This document shows, one piece after another, positions 43,195 to 54,916 of a stretch of DNA of 64,000 bases. Within the stretch, counting starts at the first letter, position 1; every line of letters begins with the position of its first letter. Under the pieces are notes generated by a model. It was not told the DNA's origin, did no database searches, and saw only the letters and a list, made by a program, of their open reading frames with translations. The stretch covers positions 1-64,000 of the forward strand of contig BLAL01000064.1 in assembly GCA_015698045.1 (NCBI GenBank), read 5' to 3'. This DNA is from Rhizophagus clarus. Taxonomy: Eukaryota; Glomeromycota; Glomeromycetes; Glomerales; Glomeraceae. The translations under genes and the position numbers were made by a program.

Positions 43195-44256
43195 AAGTTT
43201 TGTTAATTTGTCCCTCCCCAGTTAAATCATCCAGGTTAAATCACTTCTATGAAAATTTTATAATATTTTATATTAATTTTTATTGGCTAATTTTATTTTT
43301 CGCAAAAGTGAAAAAAAAAAAACAAAATAAAATTTATTTATAAGTTAAAGCTGAATAGAATTATATATTTGTATATTAAAAAATTGTTTATTTTATTTAA
43401 TTATTATAGAACTGCAGAAAAAAAAAATAGATTGAAACAAATACAAAATAAAATAATTGGACAAGAAATCAAATATCAAATTGAAATAAAACCAATGATA
43501 AAAATATAAAGTTAACCCAAAACCAAAATAAACTAAAGCCTAAAAATAAAGAGATCAAACAATATCACAAAGTATAAAAAAACAAGATTAAGAAAATCCA
43601 ACTGAAATAAACCCAACTAAAAAGAAAAAAGAATTAAACCATAATTCAGGAAGAAACCCAAAAAGAAACTGACTGAAATACAAGAATTCCAAGTAAATAG
43701 AATCCCAAGAAAAAATGCAAAAGAAAAACCCTAGGTAAAATCCAAGAAAACGTAAAAAATAAACCAAAAACAGGAAAAAATAAATGCAAGAAGACCCTAC
43801 CAGAAAGAAATCCAAAAAGCTTAAAAAGAAATACAAGCATAAATCTGAAAAGAAATCCAGGAGACCAAGAAGAAACCCAAGAAGAATTCCAAAAAAAAAT
43901 CTGATCAAAGGAAAGAAAAAGAATTGATTAGTTGTTGTAAAGGAAATAAATTTCTGAAATTCTGAAAAATCTGAAACTTACTGTTTATTAAAATATCAAA
44001 AAACCTACAAAAAAAAAGAAGAAAATAATTAATTAGCAAGAAATAAAAAAACTATAAATAAATCCAAGAACGTACTGTGTTAAAGGCCAAAGTTTGAAAC
44101 GTTAAAGATGAAGGAAGAGTAGAAGAAAGAGTAAAAGACTGGAAATACTATGATAAACAAATAAATAATTTGTGAAATATTACATAAATTTTTTTAAATA
44201 AAAATTAGATTAAATCATCCTGGTTAAATCACCTCAAATTAAAATTAGTCTTATAC
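43195..44256. mobile_element. 1.06-kb insertion with 9-bp target duplication, strongly A-biased strand
   Basis: The left arm breaks after TTTAGTAAT (43186-43194) and resumes with TTTAGTAAT (44257-44265), while the right arm (about 55252) has a single copy. The insert carries a 28-base near-direct repeat (GTTAAATCATCC...GGTTAAATCAC) close to each end, at about 43222 and 44211. Its middle (43390-44120) is A- and G-rich on plus and nearly free of T-runs. No coding domain. The 9-bp duplication fits a MULE-type mobilisation. Confidence 0.65.
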
Positions 44257-44292
44257 TTTAGTAATTATTGTATTAATATATATAAAATTATA

Positions 44293-45060
44293 ACATATGG
44301 GTCAATCGGCAGAATTAACAAAATTAACCTAAACTAAGAAATTTGACGTTAATTTAATAAAAAATAAGTTTTGCAAGTTTTACAAAAATGGTTATATTTG
44401 TACTACATGATCATATGACATATGATATCAAGAAATTACTTCAATAAAGTAGCGTTAAAAAATTTTTTTCTTTTGTGAATTTCCTATTGAACTCCCCATC
44501 AACTCTCCATCAACTTTCCCACCAAAGTAAGTTGAGAATTTTTGCAAGTATACCAGTAGTTATTTTACATTGTATACAACTTGCAGCTATTTTTTTTTAT
44601 TTTTATTATTTTTTTTTTTATAGTTTATAAAAAAATCTTGTATAAACAGTAAAATTATTCAAAAAAATCTTTAAATAAATAAATAGCTCTGTGTTAATAA
44701 TGATATTTTAACAAATTTAAATTATGTATTGAATAGTTTTTTATTAAAATCTATTTGATATTTGTTATTAATTATTTTTAAATTAATTTTTTTTTGTTAA
44801 ATTGTTAAATATTCTGGAATTTTGTTGCCTTTTTTTAATGGACTAACTTTATAATATTTTTTTTCTTTTTTTTTAGAAATTTCTTTTACTGGGCTCAGAT
44901 TAAAAGAGGTAAATTTTTTGGGAGAGATCTTAAAAGGTTATTTTACTTATTTTTTATATTTTTTGATTATTTTTTCTTATGTGGGAACAGTTTTGATCAA
45001 TTTTAATTAGTATTACGCCACATAACTGATAATTGGCAAATTTTGCAAATTGGCAGATAT
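44293..45060. mobile_element. 0.77-kb insertion in block C, family unknown
   Basis: The arm sequence stops at 44292 and resumes at about 45061 (aaattaatactaatataatt), contiguous in the right arm at about 55200-55225. No clear target duplication. Ends share only weak CATAT...GC complementarity. Confidence 0.5.
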
Positions 45061-45419
45061 GAAATTAATACTAATATAATTATAAAATATAAAAAAAAAA
45101 TGTTAATTTACATGGGGTGTCTGTATATGTGGCACATGATTGATATGAAAATTTCCTTTTTTGGAAAGATAAATTTATTAACAGTCATATTCATGCGATT
45201 TATTTACGTCATAGTGATTTATTTGTTATGTCATGATAATCTGATTATTTTTTATTTCCCTATTCACTTTTTCTTTCTTATTTTTGTTTCTTTACTGTAA
45301 GCCTTTGAATATATTCAATATAAATTAAGCAGAATCATTAAATATAATTAAGATGCATGAAACAGAACAAAGAAACATTAGTGATAACGAATGATGTAAA
45401 GCTTTGACTTCATTAAGAA

Positions 45420-45690
45420 CTTCAAAAACTTACGTATATATTCTCTCAAGTTTTCTATTCTGTTGTACTGTATATTACCTGCCGTATTGTTATGAATTAA
45501 AGAGAATTGCATAACAGGTTCATGAAACTAATCTATCAACCGTCGATAATGATTCTGATATTTTGAGAACTTATGTATATATTTCCTTAAATTCTTATAC
45601 GTTTCCTATAATCCTGCTGTGTTGTAATCAATTAAAGAAAATCTACATAATAGATTCATGAAACTAACCAACATTCAATTAACGATAATG
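45420..45690. repeat. Direct duplication of about 139 bp inside the MULE
   Basis: Segments starting near 45420 and 45558 share acttacgtatatatt, ataacaggttcatgaaacta and gataatgattctgata-like parts at about 75 percent. Confidence 0.6.
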
Positions 45691-48378
45691 AGTCTGATAA
45701 ATCAAACGAACCATCTGATTCTTTAGATTTGACTACTAGTCTTACTTTTTCTGATTGGGAAGATTTTAAAGCGTAAATAAGGTCCCTGAATATGAAGGTA
45801 TTACATTAAGATAACTGTTTTGTACACTTTGGGAATAATTTCTCTAAGTAACATAAGTGTAACCATATACACTTTGGCCATTTTGATACTAATAAACATA
45901 GTAAATATCATATCAATTATCACGACGAGATTCCAGGCAATCATCACATTCAGAGACTGTGCATGAATGTATAGGTTCACATTAAAAAAGAATTTCAGTT
46001 ACAAAATTAGAACGAGTGAATACATTGAGGGTGTATTGCAAAAGGTTACTTATGAATGCATGAAGTCTGGATCTCATATTTCACAAGCCACATCAGATCT
46101 AATAAAGCAACGTAATACTCATTCTCAACAAATATCATGTCCTTGGAAAGTTAATCTAACTTATCCAAAAATAAGTAATATTGTGAAAATCAATTCATTT
46201 AATGATGTTCATAACCATTCGCTTATCTTAATAATCTAAGAAATAGCTCCTCAGTTCCAAAAGTTAACACAAGAAATGCTGGCTGATGTGGAGAAATATG
46301 TTGTTTAAAGACGCATAGATTTGATGTCTATATATCTCTTATTAAAACATAATTATCTAAATCAGTCTATCTATAGGAAAGACTTGTATAATACAGTTTA
46401 CCAGTTTTGTAAAAAAAATAATCTGAAAATGGCAATGCTTTGCAAATACTTTAATTATTAATGGATTGAAAAGATTCTGGGCCACTTTGGGTTATAAAAA
46501 CTTGACTAGATCCAATAATAAGAAAATTAGTTTCTCTATTGTGGATGTCTCCTATACAGAGGGAATTATATAACCAATATAATGATATTGTCATAGTGGA
46601 TAGCACTTATAACACGAACTGATTCCAAATGGTTTTTTGTGTAGTAACTGTAATTGACAACAATTACAAAACCAGAATCGTTGCATGTGCAATCATTGAA
46701 GATGAAACGCTAAATACATATTAGTGGATACTTAATAGCATTCTTACTGAGACAGGCGTTTTTTTACAAATTGTTTTTTCTAATTCAGATCTCTCTCTGA
46801 TTCGTTTGATCAAGGATATTTTTTCTAATGTCCATCATCTGATATGTATATTTCATATAGACCTAAACCTTCAGAAAAAACTTAAGGAAAAGTTAGGCAA
46901 TTAGTTTGAGGAGTTCCATCATAAGTTCTATATATGCTAAAATTCCCTTTGCGAAGAATTATTTGAACTTCGCTGAAATCAACTAATTGAGCAATATCCT
47001 ACAGCGGCCAAATATCTGTTTGACACTCTCTATAATATTAAAGATTTGTGGACGGTACTTTAGATCTGTAAAAAATTCACAGCTGATGCATAAAGCACAT
47101 AGCAAATTGAGTCAATAAATAGGCATATTCATGATAAAGTAGATCTTTCTATTTCATTATGTAATCTATTGATTAGTATTACCGACCATATTAAAAATAA
47201 TGAATACTTAGAAAATTTTGAAGTTAAAAGAAACACATTACTCATGATCAGTATACCAATACTGAATGAAAGATTCTTTAGTAGAGTTGATGTCATTATT
47301 AAAAAGGTTTTGACTCCTGTGATGCTTAGTATGCAAAGATCATAAATGAATCAATCTGTATGTTATGATATTAATCAAATTACAGAATGGCATCATTTGA
47401 TAGAGGTAAAATCATTTGGCGAATTTATTTGACTCATATCCCCTAATTCATCTTAATATTTGATTATTAACTTCATATTTCTGATCATAGATGGAAACTG
47501 ATAATGAAAAAATAAGTGTAGGAATTAGGGAATAAGAGCAGGACATAAACCAAATTCTTTTACGATCGTTGATGTCAAATCTATCAATGGAAGCAATTCT
47601 CAAAGTATAGAATGTACAAGCAACTGACACATATGGAATTGGGTATTATGTAATTTTGCTTAATGATGGTACGCATCTATGTACCTGTCTTTTATTGGTC
47701 AATAAAGGGTTAGTATGTTAGCACTTTTTCTGTATTGGTACCTACTCTAGATTCGTGACCTTTCATATAGATATGATTCCAAATCAATGGTACTTGAATC
47801 CTGATGTTAAGCCAAACAATCTTCTGCAACAATATTCTTTTATCCCAGTATGTGATAAAATATAATTGGAAGATAATATACATTTTGAAAATCATATCAC
47901 CTTCTGACATTTTTTTTTCATTTGGATCGATTCATATAGTTCATCATCACCTCATTCATCCCAATCATCCCAATCATTCGTAAGATCACCTAAAGTTATA
48001 TACGTAGAATCATCTGGATTATTGAAGAAGACCATTGACTGTGCTATTAAATCTGAAATGCAGGATGAATTGTCAAATCTTTTCAAAACCTTTATCTATG
48101 ATATACAAAGTAGACTGGAGAAAAACTCAATTGATGTTAATAATCTGATAGTTATCAAGCATAAAAGATGGCTATTGAAAAGGCTTGTAGCAAATGTTGA
48201 AAAAGGCATATTACATAAGAAAAAGAAAGTTTTAAAATATAGTAGTACTGTTAATGTAATAGAAAGTCAGAGTAGAAGTAACTTAAAGAACTTAACAAAT
48301 ATTATAAAAGGCTAAAAATGTGAAAAATGTTATCAATATGAGCATTACGCAAAAACATATCCCAATATTATTACTTAA
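45680..48378 (+). pseudogene. FAR1/MULE-type transposase, heavily decayed
   Basis: Plus-strand fragments in order: acidic start (SDKSNEPSDSLDL), SDWEDFKA, a FAR1-like zinc DNA-binding part (CPWKVNLTYPKIS...DVHNHSL near 46135-46225), the MULE core (VIVDSTYNTN, then KTRIVACAIIEDETLNTY, NSDLSLIRLIKDIF and HHLICIFHIDLNLQKKL near 46590-46890), a SWIM-like zinc finger (LCTCLLLVNKGLVC-stop-HF near 47685-47735) and a C-terminal zinc knuckle (CEKCYQYEHYAKTYPN near 48318-48365). More than a dozen stops and several shifts. The last 97 codons before the knuckle (48022-48315) remain open. Confidence 0.8.
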
Positions 48379-48801
48379 GCGTTTTATTATTTCATTGGTT
48401 CCTTAGTTTAATTAATAAAATTGTATCACGTGATATATAATATTATCATAATTACATAATTCACGTTTAAATAAATTGTAAAAATCCAAAAAAGGAAATT
48501 TTTATGCAAATCATATGATACAGGTACAGATATCCCGTGTACAATTAGAAATTGCCTATAAAAAAATATATATTTTTTATAATAAAATTATTATAATTTT
48601 TTAACAAGTGAATTTTTTAAAAAAAATTTCACAATAATCAGATTCATAGATCAAAAATAATTAATTGTTAAAGATTAATAATAATTATTATCTTATATAT
48701 AAAATAATGTTTTACTATATAACTCTGCACTCAGTAATTACAGAAAGATAAAATATAGCTAGTCAGATTCGTCTCATCAAGATGATTCTAACGGTAGTTA
48801 T

Positions 48802-49124
48802 TTCACAATTCTAGGTGTGACATAGCACAAGTTACATATGAAATATTACTGTATTGCATTATATATAATATAGTTTACTGTGCCTCATAGACGTTTTGAT
48901 ATCTATCTCTGCATTCAGTGATCGTAGAAAGCTAAATCATAACTCATTAGAATCGTCTTAATGAGACAATTCTAATGGTAGTTGTATCATATTTTTTGGC
49001 TTAATAGATAAGGAGATAGAGTTTAAAACGTTTATATGGCACAGTAAACTATATTATATATGATGCAGTACAGTAATGCTTCATATGTAACTTGTGTTAT
49101 ATCACACTTAAATCGTAAAATACA
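48802..49124. mobile_element. MITE-like hairpin inserted in block B
   Basis: Arms at 48811-48898 and 49025-49110 are complementary for about 86 bases (about 88 percent; includes acaagttacatatgaa and atagtttactgtgcc). The right arm of the large element is uninterrupted at the matching place (gtagttat directly followed by atcaggaaattttatag). The loop contains a diverged copy of the neighbouring block-B sequence ending in tctaatggtagttgt. Confidence 0.7.
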
Positions 49125-49560
49125 TCAGGAAATTTTATAGTGTGAAAAGTTGCGCAAGATTACGCATCGTAATATTTCGTAAGTTTCCAGACCTGCCGCA
49201 AGTTTGCGGAAGAGTAATATTTCGTAACTTTTTAAAATATTTTGAAATATTATGATATGCAAAGTTTCGTAATTTTACGGTTCGTAATATTCCATAATTT
49301 TACGCATTCGTAATATTTCGTAATTTTACATAATATTTCGTAAGTTTTCAGACCTGCCGCAAGTTTGCGTAAGCGTAATATTTTGTAACTTTTTAAAATA
49401 TTTCGAAATATTACGATATGCAAAGTTTCGTAATTTTACGGTTCGTAATATTGTGTAATTTTATTGCGTAATATTTTGCAACTTTTTAAAATATTTTGAC
49501 GATTCGTAATTTTACATAAATATTTTGTAATGTTTCAAAATTCATTTTTATACTATAAAT
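49125..49560. repeat. CGTAATATT-type array, left arm
   Basis: Repeated cgtaatatttcgtaa steps with an internal direct repeat of about 171 bases (cagacctgccgcaagtttgcg at about 49177 and 49350). Confidence 0.8.
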
Positions 49561-49921
49561 TTATATAATGTATATTTTATTAAATATAATATATGAATTA
49601 AATTATAAAAAATTACAAGTATTTATTACTATATACAGAATATATAAAAGTAAAAAAAGAAAGAGTAATGATACAATTAGATGTAAAAAGAAGAGAAACA
49701 GCTATAGTAACGTTGGTATTAGATATAAAGATAAAAGAAATATTGCTAGTATTGTTAGTGTTGTTAATATTAGAGTAAAAAGAGTTAAAGAAACAGTAGA
49801 AACATGGATATTATCATTAGTATTAAAGTACAAGTAAAAGAAAAAAAGGAAACGTAGATAGTATTGTTAGTATTATGATATAAAGTAACAATTAGGGTAA
49901 AAAACGCGTTAGTATTAAAAC

Positions 49922-50450
49922 AATTAGTATTAATAAACAAATATTTCTATACCTGCAAAGAATAAACTAAAAATAAAAGAAAGAGGAAAAATAAACATGT
50001 TGTTGGTATTAAGTAAAAGGAGTAAAAAAAACATAATTAGTATTGTTAGTATCGTTAGTATTGAAGTAAAAGTAAAAAGGAATAAAGGAAATATGGATAT
50101 CATTGTTAGTATTACGACACAAAATAACAGAGGTAAAAAGAAAACGAAAATAATTAGTATTAATAAACAAATATTTCTATACCTGCAAAGAATAAACTAA
50201 AAATAAAAGAAAGAGGAGACAAAATAAAAAATAAACATGTTGTTAGTATTAAGTAAAAGGAGTAAAAAAAATATAATTAGTATTGTTAGTATTGATCGTT
50301 AGTATTAAAGTACAAGTAAAAAGAAATAAAGGAAACATGTATATTATTGTCAGTATTACGATACAAAGTAAAAAAGAAGTAAAAAATAATGAAATAATTA
50401 TTATTAATAAACAAATATTTCTATACCTGCAAAGCAATAAATTATGAAAT
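49922..50450. repeat. Three tandem copies of a ~230-247-bp A-rich unit
   Basis: Each copy begins attagtattaataaacaaatatttctatacctgcaaag (49922, 50153, 50400) and continues with GTTAGTATTAAGTAAAAGG and similar steps. Long lysine-rich frames here come from composition. Confidence 0.75.
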
Positions 50451-51284
50451 ATATGTAAATATTCTGTATATAATTAAAAAATATTGAACAAAAGGATAAA
50501 GAAATAATAAAAAGAAGAGAAAAATATTGAACAAAAAAATAAAGAAATAAAGAGACAAAAAATAAATAGGACAAAAAACGCATGTAGATTAAATCACATG
50601 TAAGGATCAGCCTAATTTTGATTGGCCAGAAAATACGATACTGTATGCACAATCATATCATGCAGATTTATTTATTTAATTATCAACAACGCGGGCGTGA
50701 CATAAATAAATCGTGACTGAAACTTGTGTTCAATTTGTGTTCAATTTGTGTTGATAATTCTGGTAAAAAATTATTAATTTTGGCCAAATTTCGTTAAATT
50801 TGTTAAATTTGTGTTGAATTTGTGTTGAATTTGTGTTGCGTAATTTTTTATTTATCACAAGGGGATGATATTTAGTAATTGCATGTACGATGTACAAGAT
50901 TTTTTTTATGATTTTTTTAAGAAATGTACGCAAAATATTTAATCAGAATATAATTATTTTTAATTAAATTGATTAAAAAAAATTAATTTTTTTAAGAAAT
51001 GTATGCGAAATATTTAAAATTCAATAGAATGTGCTAATAATAAATTGTTTTATTTTTAAATATGATATATTGATATTTATATTTAAAACAATTAAACATG
51101 TACATGATTTAATTAATATGTTTAATGATGAAAAGTGTAATAAATTAAATTTTAATTGAAACGAGAAATAAAATCAAACCAAAGAGGTATTGTTCAAATT
51201 TTATTTAAAGTGACATTTTACGACTTTCTTTCAAATTTTTACTCATCCCAAAATCAAATTATAAAAATCAAATCTAAACTAATA
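50451..51284. other. A+T-rich core segment, probable promoter region of the Myb-like gene
   Basis: Contains a run of TTTGTGTTGAA steps (50725-50835). No other gene seen. Confidence 0.35.
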
Positions 51285-51909
51285 ATGCCTCGCCACACAT
51301 GTTCACGTTGTTCCCACTATAACGTCCATTGGAACTGAGCTATGATGGACGAACTTGTTGACATACGTCGAGACAGAAACCGCACCTACCACAATATTAA
51401 TGGTAGAAGCCGCTATGATTTTTGGGACTCTGTTGCCAATAGGTTTATATGACTAATATCTATAATTTCTTTAAGAAAGAATTTAAATTCAAATTAACCA
51501 ATCCATTTAATTGAATCAAAATAAATAGAATATTTCGAACGAGGGTTTCTGGGCAACAGTGCAGCCAAAAGTGGAGGAACCTCGTCAGGGATTACCATGT
51601 AAGTAAATAAATAAAATTACATTCATATAAATTAAATGTATTTATCGAATATTCAAACTGATTTTGATATTTAGAACTATGTCCTTTATCGTAATGGTAA
51701 CCCTGGGCGGCGGCTGTGGACGCGTACCGGCCAAAGATATTATCGCGAATTTAGAATGAGATTTTGGGAGAGGCCGGGTAATTATACTATAATAAAATTT
51801 ATAATTAATATTTACGTTCATATTTTAAATTTGATAAATTTGATCAATTTTAGTTATGCGTGACGATCGTAGGAGAAGGAGAAACTTACCTACGTATCGT
51901 AGAAGATAA
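51285..51909 (+). pseudogene. Small four-exon Myb/SANT-like protein, Arg-rich tail, one stop (copy 1)
   Basis: Exons 51285-51442, 51529-51598, 51675-51777 and 51854-51909 join in frame (387 bases). The product has a short CSRCSHYNVHW start, then the helices of a Myb/SANT-like (trihelix-type) domain: DELVDIRRDRN, SRYDFWDSVANR and the diagnostic SGQQCSQKWRNLVRDYHNY. A conserved RYYREFRMRFWERPG block and an Arg-rich tail (DDRRRRRNLPTYRRR) follow. A TGA at 51336-51338 interrupts exon 1, unless translation begins at one of the ATGs at 51342 or 51345, which would leave the domain almost whole. Introns are 56-86 bases with GT...AG ends. Likely a DNA-binding protein of a transposon or derived from one. 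A second member lies at 63665-64000. Confidence 0.65.
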
Positions 51910-52261
51910 TTATTTTTATTTTTTTATTTATTAAGTGAGTAGCTAGGCCCAGTCCATACCAAATATCGGCTGGAGACTCACGTTTTTTTTGGGCTGTGAC
52001 TGATACTGACGTTCACGCCGTATAGCTTGGGTACTATTTTATAAAATAGTAGCGAACAAGTATCAAATGTGTATTTTTTTATTAAGTTATAATAAAAATT
52101 AGAATTTACTTTAATTTTAACATAAAAATTGTAAACGATAAAAAATTCGTAAATAAAAATAAATTTGTTTTTCCAAACTTAAAAAAAAGGTGTTTATATA
52201 AAAGAAAAGGTGTTTATATTATTTTTAATTATTCAATAGTATCACATGCCCCTTATATACG
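51910..52261. other. 3' flank of the Myb-like gene, non-coding
   Basis: Includes a balanced-composition patch (51940-52030) and nothing recognisable otherwise. Confidence 0.35.
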
Positions 52262-52793
52262 TTCTACTGCATATGCAGCTTTAACGTAATATTAAATTTT
52301 CGAAATATTTTAACCGTAATATTACGCAAGTTTACAGTCTCGTAAATTTTCGAAATATTTTAACCGTAATATTACGCAGGTTTACAATCTTGTAAATTTT
52401 TGAAATATTTCAACCGTAATATTACGCAGGTTTACAGTTTCGTAAATTTGCAGAATATTTTGACCGTAATATTACGCAGGTTTACAGTTTCGTAAATTTT
52501 TGAAATATTTCAACCGTAATATTACGCAGGTTTACAATCTCGTAAATTTTCGAAATATTTTGACCGTAATATTGCGTAAATCTTACAATATTGAAAACTT
52601 GCATAATATTTTGACCGTAATATTGCATAAATCTTATGATATTGAAAACTTGCGTAATATTTTAACCATAATATCACATAAATCTTACGAAATTGTAAAC
52701 TTATGTAATATTTTGAAATTTTTTGAAATATTATGCTATAAACTTTCGTAAACTTACAAAATCGTAAACTTACGCAATTTTTCGCCCTATAAA
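52262..52793. repeat. 50-bp tandem array with CGTAATATTACG, right arm
   Basis: Six regular units of exactly 50 bp start at about 52291, 52341, 52391, 52441, 52491 and 52541 (cgtaaatttt cgaaatatttt aaccgtaatattacgcagg tttacagt), then about four less regular ones. Each unit carries the palindrome CGTAATATTACG or a one-base variant. Confidence 0.9.
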
Positions 52794-53048
52794 ATTTCCT
52801 GATATAACTACTGTTAGAATCATCTTAATGAGACAAATCTGACTAGCTATATTTTATTTTTCTGTAATTACTGGATGCAGAGTTATTTAGTAAAACATTT
52901 TTTTATATATAAGATAATAATTATTATTATATATCCTTATAGGATCACACTATATATTTTTTTACATTTATTGAATAGCTTTATTAGAGATATATATAAT
53001 AAATGAACATTGTCTTGTTACATATAAATCATGAATACATTAACTTTA

Positions 53049-54645
53049 TTAGTTTTTCATATTATTAAAATTAAATGAACAATTATGAAATGTAATTTTG
53101 GCATTAGGTTGTTTTAATAAATCTTGAAAACTTTCAATATCAACGTTTGAATTAGAAATATTTTTATCATTTTCGTCTTCTTGAAGTGGTTCTTTCATTT
53201 TTTTATCATTGTTAACGCTAACTTGTTGCAGAGAAATATTTTCTGCCAATAATTCAAATATAAATAAGAATTTCAAATGTTTAAAATATAGTTCTATTAA
53301 ATAATATAGTACCTTTAGCAACTTGCAGTGCAGAACAAAATCCAGGTGTTGAAATTGTATCAGGTGTTATGTCAATATTCTGATTATCATTGTTTTGCTC
53401 ATTAATGATCATTGAAGTAGTACTACATGACGTTAAAGTGTTTTGATCTGTATATAAAAATAAATTAATCTATTACTTTAGTATAATAAAAATTACTAAT
53501 AGTACCAGGCATAAAAATGGCTTCAACTAACGCATTTAATGAAACATTTTGAAGTTTTTCACTTGATCGCTCGTATGATTTCAATCCACTTATAGATTTA
53601 TGTCGGGATACAGACATAACTTCAATATCTGTAAAATTCAACTCTTTTAATAAAGAGACTAAGGATTTACGCCCAGAATGATTAGTAATTTTTCTTCCTT
53701 CAGCAGAAATTCCACATTCAACAGCAAGATTATGAAGGAATCCTTGTAATCGAAGTTTTCCTATTTGATTTTTCAAATACCATTTACCCTGATAAATATA
53801 TACTAAAAGATAAAACAATTAAATTAATAATAATATTATTATTGATTAATTACTATATATATAGTCTTACCATCTTCATCTGTTATTTCTTGTAAATAAA
53901 AATTTTCTTTGGCATTAATAGGACGTTTGGTAAAAAATAAATCATAATCTGCAATAATACTTGGATGACCTGGAATTCGTAATTTATCACCAGAACCATT
54001 ATTTGGGTCTTCAATACCTCCTTGTTTTGTCTTTGATCGTGTAATATTTACATCATAACCCCCATCATATCGTTTTTGAAAATGATTAAATTTTAATTTA
54101 TAGTGTTCCCCACCACGAAGACCAAGAAAAAGTGCATTATAAAAAAAGATTCTTTTTAAAAGTCCTGATGGAGTTTCTTGAGTAAGTATAGGAGATTGTA
54201 ATATCTGTTGACATTCTTCAATAGTAAGAGGTGAAGATCCATTTTTTACACCTTTACCAAGTTCAGCTAATTCTTTCAATTTACCATCAAGTATCAAATG
54301 TAAATCAGAAAATTGCTTTTGATCAAGTAAATCAACTAGTCGTAATGGAGAATACATATTTAGATATCGATTTAATGCATGCATTGCATTAATAATAGAT
54401 GATGTTGAATACTCTTCTCCATTTTGTTGTTTCATTACTGTAACATAATCAGATATTTGTTCTTCCAAGTCTTTTAAGTTGGTGATATTCTCGCAATTAC
54501 CAGCCAGTCCAATTGTTTTACGATATTTTTCAAATTTTTTAAGCCAGTTATTCGTTGATAAATGGGTATTTTCAATAACAGACTTTTGTTTATAATATTC
54601 TTTTTGTTCTTTCGTAGGTTTAGTATAAACAACTGAAGAAGATAT
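53049..54645 (-). CDS. Crypton-like tyrosine recombinase, multi-exon, open throughout
   Basis: Four exons, 54645-53871, 53802-53506, 53447-53313 and 53242-53049, join in frame to 466 codons ending TAA. A first exon with the start codon was not found. Residues 25-135 form a helical core-binding domain (TNNWLKKFEKYRKTIGL, STSSIINAMHALNRYL). The catalytic domain shows Arg177 in LFLGLRGGEHY, H-x2-R in ITNHSGRKSL (His300, Arg303), His326 in SVSRHKSISG and the nucleophile Tyr335 in LKSYER. The Asn/Gln-rich tail ends HNCSFNFNN. This is the arrangement of Crypton recombinases and their domesticated KIAA1958/ZMYM-like relatives. Absence of any stop across four exons, in a neighbourhood where nearly all else is decayed, suggests recent arrival or selection. 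Confidence 0.82.
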
Positions 54646-54751
54646 CTAATAAAATACAAAATCATAACATTTAATGATAATTAATAATATACAATTATAC
54701 AGTATGACAATAATAACCTTATTTTTTCACGGAACTTTCATGTTGAAGCTT

Positions 54752-54840
54752 AAAAAAAAAAAGAGTATTGTAAAGTAAAAAAAAAAAGAGTATTGTAAAG
54801 TAAAAAAAAAAAGAGTATTGTAAAGTAAAAAAAAAAAGTA
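54752..54840. repeat. 27-bp tandem repeat (A-run plus GAGTATTGTAAAGT)
   Basis: Three to four copies of AAAAAAAAAAAGAGTATTGT plus aaagt. Confidence 0.9.
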
Positions 54841-54916
54841 AAATTATTTAAACAAATAGACTATAAATAAACTTTCTGATTTTATAGTGTGATCGTGAGA
54901 GTCTATATAATAAAAC

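Larger units (their letters stand above)
45097..48556 (+). mobile_element. MULE (Mutator-like) element with TIRs and 9-bp target duplication
   Basis: Terminal inverted repeats of about 62 bases (TAATTTACATGGGG... at 45104 and its complement at about 48485-48548) agree at about 75 percent and include an exact AAAATTTCCTTTTTTGG. TATAAAAAA flanks both sides (45088-45096 and 48557-48565). The 3.46-kb element holds a decayed MULE transposase. The right arm of the host element shows the empty site. Confidence 0.8.

Noticed and set aside
43588..43908. Hydrophobic minus ORF of 106 codons resembling a membrane protein
   Set aside because: It is the complement of an A-rich strand, which always translates into Phe/Leu-rich frames.
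43222..44239. LTR pair of a small retroelement
   Set aside because: The direct repeats are only about 28 bases and do not lie at the insertion borders.
49568..50200. Lys-rich plus ORFs in the core of the large element
   Set aside because: A-rich tandem repeat composition explains them; no domain and no codon conservation between units.
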